Part shown: in pieces, positions 11,466-20,858 of the stretch
Numbering within the stretch: the stretch's first letter is position 1
How the letters are laid out: each line of letters starts with the position of its first letter
Assembly: GCF_003945595.2 (NCBI RefSeq)
Contig: NW_024104622.1
Span: 62,001 to 126,000, forward strand
Reading direction: 5' to 3'
Length of the DNA: 64,000 bases
Source: Pipra filicauda
Lineage: Eukaryota; Chordata; Aves; Passeriformes; Pipridae
Notes under the pieces: generated by a model
Told to the model about the DNA's origin: nothing
Databases searched by the model: none
What the model saw: only the letters and a program-made list of their open reading frames with translations
Position numbers and translations under genes: made by a program

Positions 11466-11475
11466 CAAGGTAAGG
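11466..11475 (+). other. candidate splice donor CAAG|GTAAGG
   Basis: Matches the vertebrate 5' splice-site consensus (MAG|GTRAGT) at all positions except the last. Intron sequence would begin at 11470. Its position at the end of the purine-rich leader segment makes it the best donor in the region. Confidence 0.5.
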
Positions 11476-13279
11476 GGCTCCCGGCCACACTTCCTTCTTC
11501 AACGGAGGGTAGGGAGAAAGGGAACGCGACTTCTCCGGGCTGCGCTTTGCCTGGAGCGCAGGGGGGGGTGTCTGTCTCCATCCCCAGGGGAGGCAGGGAT
11601 GGGGGCAGCGCTGGGGACCCCTTCCTCTGCTTTTACCCCTGGAAACAGCACCCGGAGGGTGCTTTCGTCCCCTCAGCTCTGAAATTTGGACGGATAGAGC
11701 ATAATCATTCCCTGACATGGGAAGTTTTAACTTTTGTGCATGCGGGTCCTGTGGGCAAACATCAAGCGGTGGAGGAAAATATTGATGTCTGCAGGATGCG
11801 GAGGGGGAAATGCAGTCGTGTCCTGGGGAAAGCAGCTGGGGATTGGGTTGGGTTTTTTTGGGGGGAAGGCAACCAGGAGAGGGAAGAGGAGCGGGGGATC
11901 GCGGCAGGAGAGCTGCAGAGCCAGCCGGGGCTGAACTGCAAAGTGCTGTGAAGCCGCGGTGCCTTCGCGGGCTGCCCTGGGGTCCGGGACTCCTCAGCCT
12001 GCAATGTTGGCAAACAAAGTCTCGGAAGGACAGGCAGCTGCCTGCCCCGGGCGTGAATCTGCCCTTATCACAGCTTCTCGCCTTCCCCTTTTTCCTTGGA
12101 GAGGTGGTGGGAGGGTGAAGGGTCTTTTTTGCTTCGCCGCTTGTGTGGCTCCTACCCGGGGCTGGAGGCAACGGCTGGGGAGGGGTGAGCTCCTGATGTG
12201 CCCCCCCAAATGCCATTTATCAGCACTTTGCTTCACACGGGAGGAGAAAATGAGCCTTTAGCCTGTGTAGGGCTCGGAGTACGGCACAGACACACAGACA
12301 CACACATGCTGCTCCCGGAGCTGTGCTCCTGGGGGATGCTGGCACCCAGGCACGGCTTAGGCTTTCTTTGAGGTTGGGGAGGAGGGTGGCGAGAGAAGGA
12401 GTCTCCATCAGGGATGCGTAATTACAAAGCATCTTGTTCTGAATCACCCTGTGTGGGAATGAATCGCAAAATTTGTCTCTCCCTCTTCCCCCACCGCCCC
12501 CTTCCCTTTCACGGCCTGACATTCGCTGATGGAGGGTGGCTGTTGATGCATCTTCAGACTTTCACAGAGGTGTTTCAGCCATGGCTTTGCCAAGGCTGGA
12601 AGGAAAAGGGGAAAAGCGGGATGGAGGGGATCAGGTGGATGTTTCAAAGGGACTTTTCAGCCTGGTTGTGCCCCCGGTCCTGGCTGAGAGCAGCAGCGCT
12701 CCCCGAATCGAAGGCTCGGGTTTCAGATCAACTCCGCCAGGTCCCTTCGGTTGTGCCACTCAGGTCCCCGATCCTGCCCTGGCCACGGGAACAACCCCTG
12801 TGAATCCGTTGCACAGACAGGAGGTGGTAGGGAAGGGAGCATCAAGGCAAGGTCAAAGGGATGGAGGGCAAAAAGACACCCCCCCCTTCCATCCCTGACC
12901 ACTCCATCCCTTCGGAGTCGGGGCTTTCCAAGGCTCAGGCTCAACCCACCTCCAGCACCGGGTCTGGCGAATGCCAGGGCCAGCTGACATCTGATGGCTG
13001 AGGGAGGAGGAAGAGGAGGAGGGGAAGGAGGGGGCTGAGGAAGAGCGGAGCTACTTTGACAGATGCCCAAACCTGCCTGTGCGGCAGAGCGAGAATCGCA
13101 GCGTCTCCAAAGCCTCCCTGGGAGGGAGCCAGGGGTGCTCCGGGCGCAGGGGACACCTCCCCAGCCCCGTTACCTGTTGATTAGCGACAGGTTTGCTCTC
13201 ACCTGACCGTGCAAAGCCTGAGGGAAGCCGGCAGGGATGAGCCCCCGGCACTCGGCGGAGTTGCCTGATGACCTCCGCG
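11470..13279. other. CpG-rich start of candidate intron 1
   Basis: GC-rich and moderately CpG-rich sequence with poly-G and poly-C runs (about 11561, 11860, 12202, 12882) and a GACACACAGACACACACA tract at 12286-12306. The 329-aa minus-strand frame at 11227-12216 overlaps this segment, but it is low-complexity and runs antisense to the exon. No exon is supported. Confidence 0.5.
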
Positions 13280-13500
13280 GCGGAGCGGGGAGGGCTGTGT
13301 GTTAATGGTGATGACTCTGCTTTGGCTGGTGCTGAAATATCTGTATTATCTATTATCAGCTGGGAGACGAGGCTGGAGGCTTCGCAGAGCTGGGATCTCA
13401 TCCAAAGTCCGGGCAGCTAAAGGAAACAAACAACTCCCCATGCATATTAAGTGGGTCCCTAATTAATTAATGACTCATTAACCTGGGTCCCACAGTCCTT
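13280..13500. promoter_or_regulatory. candidate enhancer: homeodomain and AP-1 motif cluster
   Basis: A sharp AT-rich island inside GC-rich sequence. It contains two TTATC (GATA-like) motifs abutting a CAGCTG E-box near 13346-13361, an ATGCATATTAA element at 13440-13450, overlapping TAATTA sites at 13460-13470 and a perfect AP-1 site TGACTCA at 13471-13477. Motif clustering and unlikeness to known repeats suggest a conserved element. Conservation itself cannot be seen here. Confidence 0.35.
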
Positions 13501-14379
13501 GCTGTGCGGGAGACCTCTCCGAGGAAGAGGAAGGAGGTCTCAGGGAAGAGCCAGGGAGGTTTTTACCCTGGGAGGGTGCTGAGGAATTGCACCAACCAAG
13601 CCGCACTGCCAGGGGACAGGGTGGGCACGGCGCTGAGCCAGGCAGGGGACAGGCAGAGGGCTGAGCAGGCAGGACACCCTGTCTGAGGGTGCTCAGAGGG
13701 GCATGGGGAGCACGGGGGTGCTGAGGCAGGGGGAACAGGGGACCTCCATGCTCTGTGTGATCTAGAGGGGTCAGGGTGCAGCATCACTTCTGCTGTGGAG
13801 GGAGAAGGGGAAGGCCAGGAGGAAACTGGATGGGGTAAAGGCACAGGCAGGGCAGGAGCAGGACCCCTGGCCCTTCCCATAGCACTTGGGATGGTGTTGC
13901 AGAGCCCTGGGTGGAGGGATAGGGGCTTGGAGCCCCTCATAACCGACCACTAAAGGTGAAGAGGCTCAGGGAAGGGCTGGCTGCAAAGTGCAGGGGTTTT
14001 CTAGTTATGAATTTTCTCTACCTCTCTTCTCCTTACATGGGGGAAACTGAGGCAGGTCCGTGTGCCAGACCCCATACCCTGGCTGGGAAATGTGTGTGTG
14101 GGGAAACACACCTGATCTCCAATCAGACCTCAAGGAGCAGCCACAGGCACCCTCCACGGTGGGGGGAGCACCCCCCCATCCCACTGTTTTGGCACACCAG
14201 GGAGACCTGCAACACTCTCTGCCCCACAGGCCCTCAGAGGTGGTCTGGGACAGTCACACAGCCCTTCTCTCCCTTACATCACCCCACAGACTCCTTTTTC
14301 AACCACCCTAAACTCAATGACACCCCCTCCCAACACACACACGCACACACACACATGCGCGCTCTCCATCCTTCCCACA
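13501..14379. other. non-coding intronic stretch
   Basis: GC-rich sequence without a defensible exon. A (CA)n-type run occurs at 14331-14356 (ACACACACGCACACACACACA). Confidence 0.55.
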
Positions 14380-14498
14380 GCATCGGGACCGTTCCCGCTG
14401 GAACCGCGGGGGCGGGAGAGGCTGGGAAAGGATGGGGGGGCATCTCAACCTGGTGTCAGGGTCCCCTCCACATCTCCCCCCTGCCCATTCGCGGTACC

Positions 14499-14524
14499 GG
14501 GGGGGCTGTCGGGGGCGGTCGGGG
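14499..14524 (+). other. G-quadruplex motif
   Basis: G runs of 7, 5 and 4 are separated by CTGTC and CGGTC, so four G-triplets with loops of 1-5 bases can be drawn. This fits the canonical G4 pattern on the + strand. Confidence 0.6.
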
Positions 14525-14527
14525 CTT

Positions 14528-14580
14528 GCGGCGAGCGGCGGGGAGGTGGCGCTCGCAGCCCGGCTATCGCCGCTCGCCGC
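14528..14580. repeat. 12-bp-arm inverted repeat in the CpG island
   Basis: GCGGCGAGCGGC at 14528-14539 is the exact reverse complement of GCCGCTCGCCGC at 14569-14580. The loop is 29 nt. If transcribed it would form a very stable GC hairpin. Confidence 0.8.
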
Positions 14581-14644
14581 CCCCGGAGCGCTCGGATGCT
14601 CGGCACAGCCCGTGGAGCGCTGCTCCCCCTTATCCTCTCCCAAA

Positions 14645-14645
<1 letters not shown>

Positions 14646-14677
<32 letters not shown>

Positions 14678-14688
14678 AAAAAAAAAAA
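14646..14688. repeat. poly(A) tract within the CpG island
   Basis: 31 A, one C, then 11 A, abruptly bounded by GC-rich sequence. No target-site duplication or recognisable retrocopy is seen upstream, so it is recorded as a simple repeat. Confidence 0.9.
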
Positions 14689-14770
14689 CACCCCACCTGC
14701 ACGGCTGGGGCTCGCAAGAAGCGCTGCCTCGCACCCCGCACCAGAAACACGCCGCCCACGGGGGTTTATG

Positions 14771-15280
14771 TCTCAGTCTCTAGCATCACCTTCCCATGGA
14801 CTTTTTGCCCCCCTCCCCCCGTGTTTTTTTTACCACACTCCCCCACGTTTCACCCTCCCTCTTCTCCCCAATTTCAACATCGTTGTGAAAATAGAGGCTC
14901 GTTGAGCTTCCACGGGCTCTCCATGGGAGTGCAAGTGGGGTGAGCAGCTCTGTTACCCCCGTGCCCAGGATTGAGAGGGGCAGCCCCCAGCTCTAAGGGC
15001 TTGCTGAGGGTCTTCACACCATCCCTTGCTCCGTACAAGCGGGGGAAAAGGTTGCCCGAGCACTCTGCTCCTGCGAGTCCACCCATAGTGGGATCGTGCC
15101 CCATCATCTCTCCTGGGAAGGGGAGATGATGGAAGGGATTCCCGCAGTGACTGTGCGGCTACAGATGGCTTTTCTTTACCCCTTTTTAGAGGGAGGGAGA
15201 GGGGAAAGCAGCGTGTTCCTAGATCCAGATTCACCTTCTCCCGTAGCTCGAGTGCAGCACGCAGGAAATCCCCTGCCATC
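14771..15280. other. non-coding intronic stretch
   Basis: C-rich unique sequence declining in CpG content. No exon, RNA gene or repeat family is recognised. Confidence 0.55.
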
Positions 15281-15365
15281 GATACCTGTTGCCGGGGATC
15301 AGCTCGGCTCATTAATTAGCTCCAGGAAACCTGCGCTGGTAAACAAATGAGTCAAAGCTTTTCTC
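15281..15365. promoter_or_regulatory. candidate regulatory element: TAATTA, forkhead and AP-1 sites
   Basis: Within 45 bp there is TAATTA (15313-15318), a consensus forkhead site GTAAACAAA (15339-15347) and, directly abutting it, an AP-1 site TGAGTCA (15348-15354). The combination resembles the cluster at 13460-13477. Confidence 0.35.
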
Positions 15366-15997
15366 CGGGGCTGATCCCGGGCTCGCAGTGCACCGGTTGC
15401 CACCTTTCTAGGAGAGGTGCAAAGAGAGAGGAGTATTTTCTTCAAGATGGATGACAGGCTGTCTCTGGAACCAGCTCGCCTCCTCCCCTTGGAGAAAATT
15501 CCCATCCCCAAGCGAGCCTTCCAAGGGAAGGGAGCTGGCACCTGGCCTGGGGGTTTGCAGAGGAGTCTTGGTGTCACAGCACATGTCAGAACGGCTCCGT
15601 GTGGCTGCAGAGAAAGTCCCCATCACATCCCAGTGTTCACCTTTCACAGGATGCTCCCGTGTCCTTCTCATGGTTCCTTCCCCAAGTTCCCTGGGCTCTC
15701 TGCTTGTCTGAGGTTTGCAAAAGGTGCCGATATTAAAGAGGGCAGGAGGGTGGTGCTTGTGCTCGGGTGAAACTTGGCCAAGAGTTAAGTTGCTGGTGGG
15801 AGTTGCTGTCCATCCATATATTTGGGTGGCGTAGGGATTTGGGGTCTGAAGCACAGGAAGAAAGGGGCTGGGGCACCGTTTTCTCAGCCAAGGTGGGGAT
15901 AGGAGGGATGTCTTCCAGGGAAAACAGTGTTTCACTGTTCCATCTGCACTGGAGAGGCAGGGGCTCCTTTTGATTTGAGATGCACTCCTTTCCTTTA
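15366..15997. other. non-coding intronic stretch
   Basis: No repeat family or exon recognised. The minus-strand frame 15408-16124 runs into the neighbouring CR1 copy and is not a gene. Confidence 0.55.
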
Positions 15998-16225
15998 CAT
16001 TAAATATTAGGAAGAAATTCATCCCAGTGAGAGGGGTGAGGCACTGGAATGGGTTACCCAGAGAAGCTGTGGCTGCCCCATCCCTGGAAGTGTCCAAGGC
16101 CAGGTTGGACAGGGCTTGGAGCAACCTGGGCTAGTGGAAGGTGTCCCTGTCCATGGCAGGGGGTGGAATGAGATAAGCTTTAAGGTTCCTTCCAACCCAA
16201 ACCATTCTGTAACTCTATGATTCAT
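15998..16225 (+). mobile_element. CR1 LINE 3'-end fragment
   Basis: Begins at TATTAGGAAGAAATTC and continues through GAGGCACTGGAATGGGTTAC and CATCCCTGGAAGTGTCCAAG to 'TTCCAACCCAAACCATTCTG' and a CTCTATGATTC tail. It retains the last ~230 bp, including the end of the ORF2 coding region. Confidence 0.95.
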
Positions 16226-18479
16226 ATATGGCCCCCTAAGATCCCAAATCCACAGGGACAAGCCCTCTAAGTACCAAATCACTACAATAGGGAGCTGTGC
16301 CAACCCTCATTTCTCCAAGTCAGGGCCAGCACAGATGTTATCCTGGTCTTCAGCATCCTCCAGCATCCCAGTGTTGGAGGTTCCATCTGCCTTGTAACCC
16401 TTCTTAATGTTCCTTCTGCCCAAAAGGCAATTCTTCCAGAGCCCCACACCATCCCTGACCCAATATTGGTTGCATTTTATTAGAACATAAGAAACTATCA
16501 ACTGGAGGCCAAACTTGTCTTTTGGAGAGCAATCTGGCAGGGCAGCCCACGGGGAGAGAGTAATTCCCTCTCTCTTACATGCACTCCATGTGATATTTGG
16601 CTCTTTAATACGGTTTGCAGGGTGCTGAGGCTACAAAACACAACAATAAAAAAGAATAAGGGAAAGGAAAATGAGCAGTAAATGAAGTCCCTTCAGAACA
16701 TCCATTTGTCGTCACGTCTTGGGCTTAGAAATTCCTCGCGGTGCCTCTTGGAGCAAGGGGTTTGTATTAGTCTGATTATGCTGAGATAATCTGTCATGTT
16801 GCTCCAGGAAGCTCTGAGGGAAGAGGGGGGAAAAAAAAAAAGAAAAAAAAAAGGAAAGGAAAGATAACATTTTAAATCAGAGGGCTGCTAGATTGGTGAC
16901 TCTGTCTGGCAGACACACATCACTGCCCCCTTTATGAAAATTTAAATTGGTTACCTCTGTCAGAGAAAATGAGAGATTTGCTGATTTTAATTTGTTGGAG
17001 CGAAACACCCCCTGCCAATGTTATCAGAATTAAACCAGGGATGGTTTCCTACTCTCCTTCTCCTACTCCCTCTGCATTTTTTTCTGAAATATCCCTTCAT
17101 AAAACATTGATTAAGGAGTGACCAGCTGGTGACAAATGAGCTGTTGAAAAGGTAGGCTCTGTGTTGTTGGTGCCCTGCCTTATCCCTGGGACAAGGAGGA
17201 TCAGGGAAAGGAAACGGGATCTGGGGGAAGAACGGACAGAACCCTTGTAAGAAAATCTAGGAAGGAAGGAAAACTACCTGTTTGGAGTAGCTGGGGGTAA
17301 AAATGGAAGCAGATGGGTGTAATCTTATGTGATGCACTGTGTGCTGGCTGAAGTGCACACATGCAGCAAGATATATAAAATATACAAAATCCTCCTTCCA
17401 GTGAGCATCAGATTTTAAGTTGTTGGTTTGGTCCAGGTAGAGCTGCTGCTTTCTGACTTGATTTGTCCTGAGAGAAGGACACAGGAATCCTGCATATGTT
17501 TGGGGCACCATTTTGTGCAAACCATGTGCATTTACCAGTAGATATCACTGCCAGCTCTTTCTCTGAACATCTAGTTTTTTGGTCAGAGGCAGGTCTTGTG
17601 ATACCTCATGCTGTGATTTCAGCACTCCCACCTGCATGCTCACCTTGTCAGCTGCCTGTTTACAGGCTGGCTTTGCTAGATGGAGGTGTTCCCTCAGTTT
17701 TTGGAGCTCAGCTGGCCTGGAGCAAAGTCCTTGCTGTTTGCAAAATGTCTCTTTTCTTTCTTCCCTCTGTCAGTTATTAGGAATATCCCATCCCTGGCAG
17801 ATGTACCTATTCCATATTCATTGAGAGTTAGCAGAGCTCTCTCTCTCTAAATGCATTTGGGATAGGGGTCATGATATCCATGCTAAAATAGATTTGGAGC
17901 CAAAACTCTTTGTCCAATCTGTGCTCCTGTCTTCTTGTGGATGATCATTTAATTCTCCAGCTCTACAAACCACTGGAAGTTTGGTGTCCCCAACATAAAA
18001 CCCCATAGCTTGATTTTAAAAGCTGCAGTTCCCACTATGGACCAAGGACATCCTCACAGGGCTGATCTCATCCACTGCCAAGCCCCGTGGCTCAGGCCAG
18101 GGGGTCAGGTCACAGTTAATTAAGACATTGGTCCCTCTGCACTTGGGTGTTCTCATTTGTGAAATGGGAATGCCCGGATTCCTCCTTCCCAGGGGGGCTC
18201 CGTGCCAGCATTCAACTGGATGTGGTCAAACAACATTTCCTTTGGAATTCTGAGATGAAGGACACCAGCTAAGCACCAAGAATGAATTATTCTTCTTGTG
18301 CCTTGACTGTGAGTGCATGTCCACCCTTAAATCTTCCTTCTGTGTCATATTTTCATGTCCTTTCTCAGTCTTTATTTTCTTGAAGCCTCTCCAGAGCCAA
18401 GGCTTTGGAAGTATGAAAATCTCCTGTACCTGCCTTGGATTCCCTCTGGATTAAGCAGGAGACCTTGTATAATACTGCA
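16226..18479. other. non-coding stretch with a possible conserved segment
   Basis: No gene. The AT-rich part at about 16590-17130 looks like unique, non-repeat DNA with TAATTTGTTGG-, GATTATGCTGAGATAATC- and CATTGATTAAGG-type homeodomain/GATA-like words. An A-rich run lies at 16828-16862. The remainder shows nothing distinctive. Confidence 0.5.
16828..16862. repeat. A-rich low-complexity tract
   Basis: G-rich then A-rich runs (GGGGGG followed by A runs broken by single G residues). Confidence 0.85.
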
Positions 18480-18850
18480 GAATGGCCCTCTGTGTAGTCC
18501 AGCACTCATTGACATGCAAATGGATTAATCCTGGGGCGGGAGTCTGGCTGAAACTGGATGTTGTTGAGCAGGAATCTAACAATGGCGATCTTCTGGAAAC
18601 AAATATCTGCTGGTTCCTGCAAATGAAAGTCGATACACCTTCAGCAGGAAATCTGTCCCGGTGGGGTCTTTTATATTGAGAGCCCTGTTGGTAGATTTAT
18701 TCATTGTGCAGGTCCTGTTCCCTTAACAAGTCAGTTATTCATTGGCCATTGCTTGAGGGTGTGTGGAATTTATGGTCATAGTCCTGTAATCAGATATTTT
18801 GTTATAGAGGGCTTCACCACCGTAGAAGGTTTGAATAAATCAGTATGCAG
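18480..18850. promoter_or_regulatory. candidate enhancer: POU octamer, OTX palindrome and SOX site
   Basis: A perfect octamer ATGCAAAT at 18514-18521 directly abuts a perfect 10-bp palindrome GGATTAATCC at 18522-18531, which holds two inverted GGATTA sites of the OTX/PITX/bicoid class. A SOX consensus AACAATGG lies at 18578-18585. Downstream are ATTTATTCATTG and GTTATTCATTGGCC words. Such POU, OTX and SOX grouping is typical of neural or sensory enhancers. This is inference from motifs only; there is no sign of coding or of repeat origin. Confidence 0.45.
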
Positions 18851-19980
18851 GAAAAATTGATCCTCTCACAATCTATTTCTGGACTCATCTTCTGCTTTAG
18901 GAGTGTTTTCTCCCTTCTGGAACCACATTATTAAAGCCTTTGCATGTCTGTGCTGTGGTCAGCTCTACCAAAGCTATGCATTAGTACATGTGTGCAGACA
19001 GACACACACTTAGGTGTGTTTTCTGGGCCTGATTTTTATTCTGAGATTCTTGAGATACATGCTGTTGCCATTTCCCAGCCAAAAAAAAAAAAAAACCACC
19101 AAAAAACCCCCAGTTTTTCTCAATCACCTGACTTCAGCATCTGCAGGTTGGAAAGAACTGCTTGAAAAGGCTTTAATCAACTACCGGTGAAGAAAGAGAA
19201 ATCAGATTTTGAGTAGCTGCATTGGTGCCTTAGGTACTAAAGAGCTTGGCCCTCTAATCTCCACTTCTCAGATGTTGTTCTACAATCTGATCAGCTCTAT
19301 TGAGCTGAAACAAGGGTTAATTGCTAACAAAATGCTCCACACATTTGTGCATACAAAGCAAGGGGCAAGGGTGAGCACCTTGCTTTTTTGGAGCTTATTA
19401 CAGTCTTGCTGTGTGCAGGTGATGGCCAGGGAATTTGTTTCTTGTATGTGCCCCAAGAATACCTCTCTATGAGGATAAAATTCCAACAGAGCCTCTGATT
19501 TTTATGGCAGAAATCGGGGATGGGAGGAGAGGAAAGTCTCTGTAACCTAGCAGCCTGTGCAGCCGCTGTCTCTTAAGTCGTTGGTGATGTTAAATGTGTA
19601 AATGTCAATGAACCTCTTCCCTGAGCAGGGCTGAGCTGTCTTGGCACTTCCACTTGGGATGGAGCTTGGCAGTGATACGGTTAGTCAGTGGTCAGACATG
19701 CTGCCTGCCTTGCAAGTGTTGCCCGAGGCACAGCATCTTTCCAGGGAAACTCTGATGGCTCCAGGGGTGGGTTTTGATTTAAGGAGAACGCGTGACAAAG
19801 GACATTTGGTGCCTGGTCTGCTCTGGTGAGTGCAGCCAGCCCAGAGGAGTGTGAGGCTGTGATAAGGAGCGTGGAGATTGTGCTCACAGAGCATGTGGGC
19901 AGGCAAACAAGTGGGTGTTTATGGGAGAAGCCATATATGGGATGTACATGGGAGAGGCCTCTGAGTTGCCCACACCTCAG
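18851..19980. other. non-coding stretch
   Basis: Unique sequence with an A run at 19081-19095. No exon or repeat family recognised. Confidence 0.6.
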
Positions 19981-20245
19981 TAGAATCATTGAACGTCCTG
20001 AGTTGGAAGGGACACACAAGGATCATCAAGTCCAACACAGGACAATCCCTAGAATCCCACCATGTTCCTGAGAGCGTTGTCCAAACACTTCTAGAACTCT
20101 GGCGGCCTTGGTGCTGTGCCCACTGCCCTGGGGAACCTGTTCAGTGCCCAACCACCCTCTAAGGGAAGAACCATTTCCTAATATACAACCTAAACTTCCT
20201 CTGACACAGCTTCAGGCCATTCCCTCTGGTCCTGTCCCTGGACAG
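19981..20245 (-). mobile_element. CR1 LINE 3'-end fragment (CAACTCAGGA-type tail)
   Basis: On this strand it opens with TAGAATCATTGAACGTCCTG, then AGTTGGAAGGGACACACAAG and GATCATCAAGTCCAAC, the reverse complement of the CTTGTGGGTCCCTTCCAACTC block. The right side reaches TTCAGGCCATTCCCTCTGGT, which is internal CR1 sequence. Confidence 0.9.
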
Positions 20246-20789
20246 AGCACTGGCCTTCCAATCATCCCTTTTAGCACTTGCAGGTCAGTCATGAGGGTAA
20301 ATGCAGGAATAACTAAATAGTGAATGCACATTTGCTACATATCCTGAATACTTAAAAAAATAACAGGGACAATGTCAAATACTGTCTGTCCTGTGGGACT
20401 TGCTGCTTCCTGCCAGCCTGGGGTTCTTAGGTATGTTAACAGGGATGGCAGTGCTGTCAGGACTTCCAGATTCTCCAGATGGAGATGATTCTACTACCAG
20501 CAGGAGAGATGGTGACAGGCAGAAGAGCAGCAAGGCTGGGAGGGCAGGGGGGAAGCCGGAAGAGATCCCAGCAAAATACTCATTAGCTGAGGGATCCAGT
20601 TAAGTGGGGTGAGTGGAAATGCCAGGAAGGCATCCTTTGCTGTGAGAGCTGACATTTGTGGATGTACCCGAGGCATCCCTCAGGGAAAAGACAACTGTCT
20701 GTCATTTGGGAAGTGCCTGCAGGCATGGAAATGTCACTGGAAGTGGTATTCAGTCCAAACATGCTCTACTAAAACTGGGGAATATTGTG

Positions 20790-20858
20790 AGGTCGACTTG
20801 AGGAGGTGATTTCAGGGTGTTCCTTTCAACCTCAAGCATCTGTGATCTTGTGATGAGA
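20790..20858 (+). mobile_element. short degraded CR1 3' tail
   Basis: GTGTTCCTTTCAACCTCAAG followed by CATCTGTGATCTTGTGATGA resembles the CCTTCCAACCTCA..ATTCTGTGATTCTGTGA tail. Only the last ~60 bp is recognisable and it is diverged. Confidence 0.55.

Larger units (their letters stand above)
10816..11469 (+). other. candidate 5'-untranslated first exon of an unidentified + strand gene
   Basis: The start is set about 30 bp after the TATA box and the end at the splice donor CAAG|GTAAGG. The first 150 bp is strongly purine-rich (AGAGAGAG, long A runs, GGGAGAAGAGAGAGAAAG). An AT microsatellite lies at 11260-11303, then a GAGGAAGAGGAGGGAGG segment. The + strand has only short ATG-initiated frames (for example 11078-11230, 11285-11308, 11375-11449), all closed before the donor. 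It therefore looks like an untranslated leader exon with upstream ORFs, with the protein encoded beyond the window. I do not recognise the gene. It could also be a non-coding RNA exon. Transcript evidence would settle both the start and the donor. Confidence 0.45.
14380..14770. promoter_or_regulatory. second CpG island, possible alternative promoter
   Basis: This is one of the most CpG-dense stretches of the window (CCGCGGGGGCGGG, then CTTGCGGCGAGCGGCGGGG, then ATCGCCGCTCGCCGCC). It includes a GC-box-like GGGGCGG and a G-quadruplex motif. It lies 3.6 kb downstream of the candidate first promoter, inside the presumed intron, and is interrupted by a long A tract. No TATA box is evident, so it could be a TATA-less alternative promoter or a regulatory island. 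Confidence 0.5.

Noticed and set aside
11227..12216. 329-codon ATG-initiated frame on the minus strand
   Set aside because: It is Pro/Ser/Arg-rich low-complexity sequence in a GC-rich region. Part of it is a Tyr-Ile run encoded by the AT microsatellite, it lies antisense to the candidate leader exon, and no domain is recognisable.
14646..14688. Poly(A) tract considered as the tail of a processed retrocopy
   Set aside because: The upstream sequence is CpG-island DNA with no cDNA-like frame, and no target-site duplication is visible.
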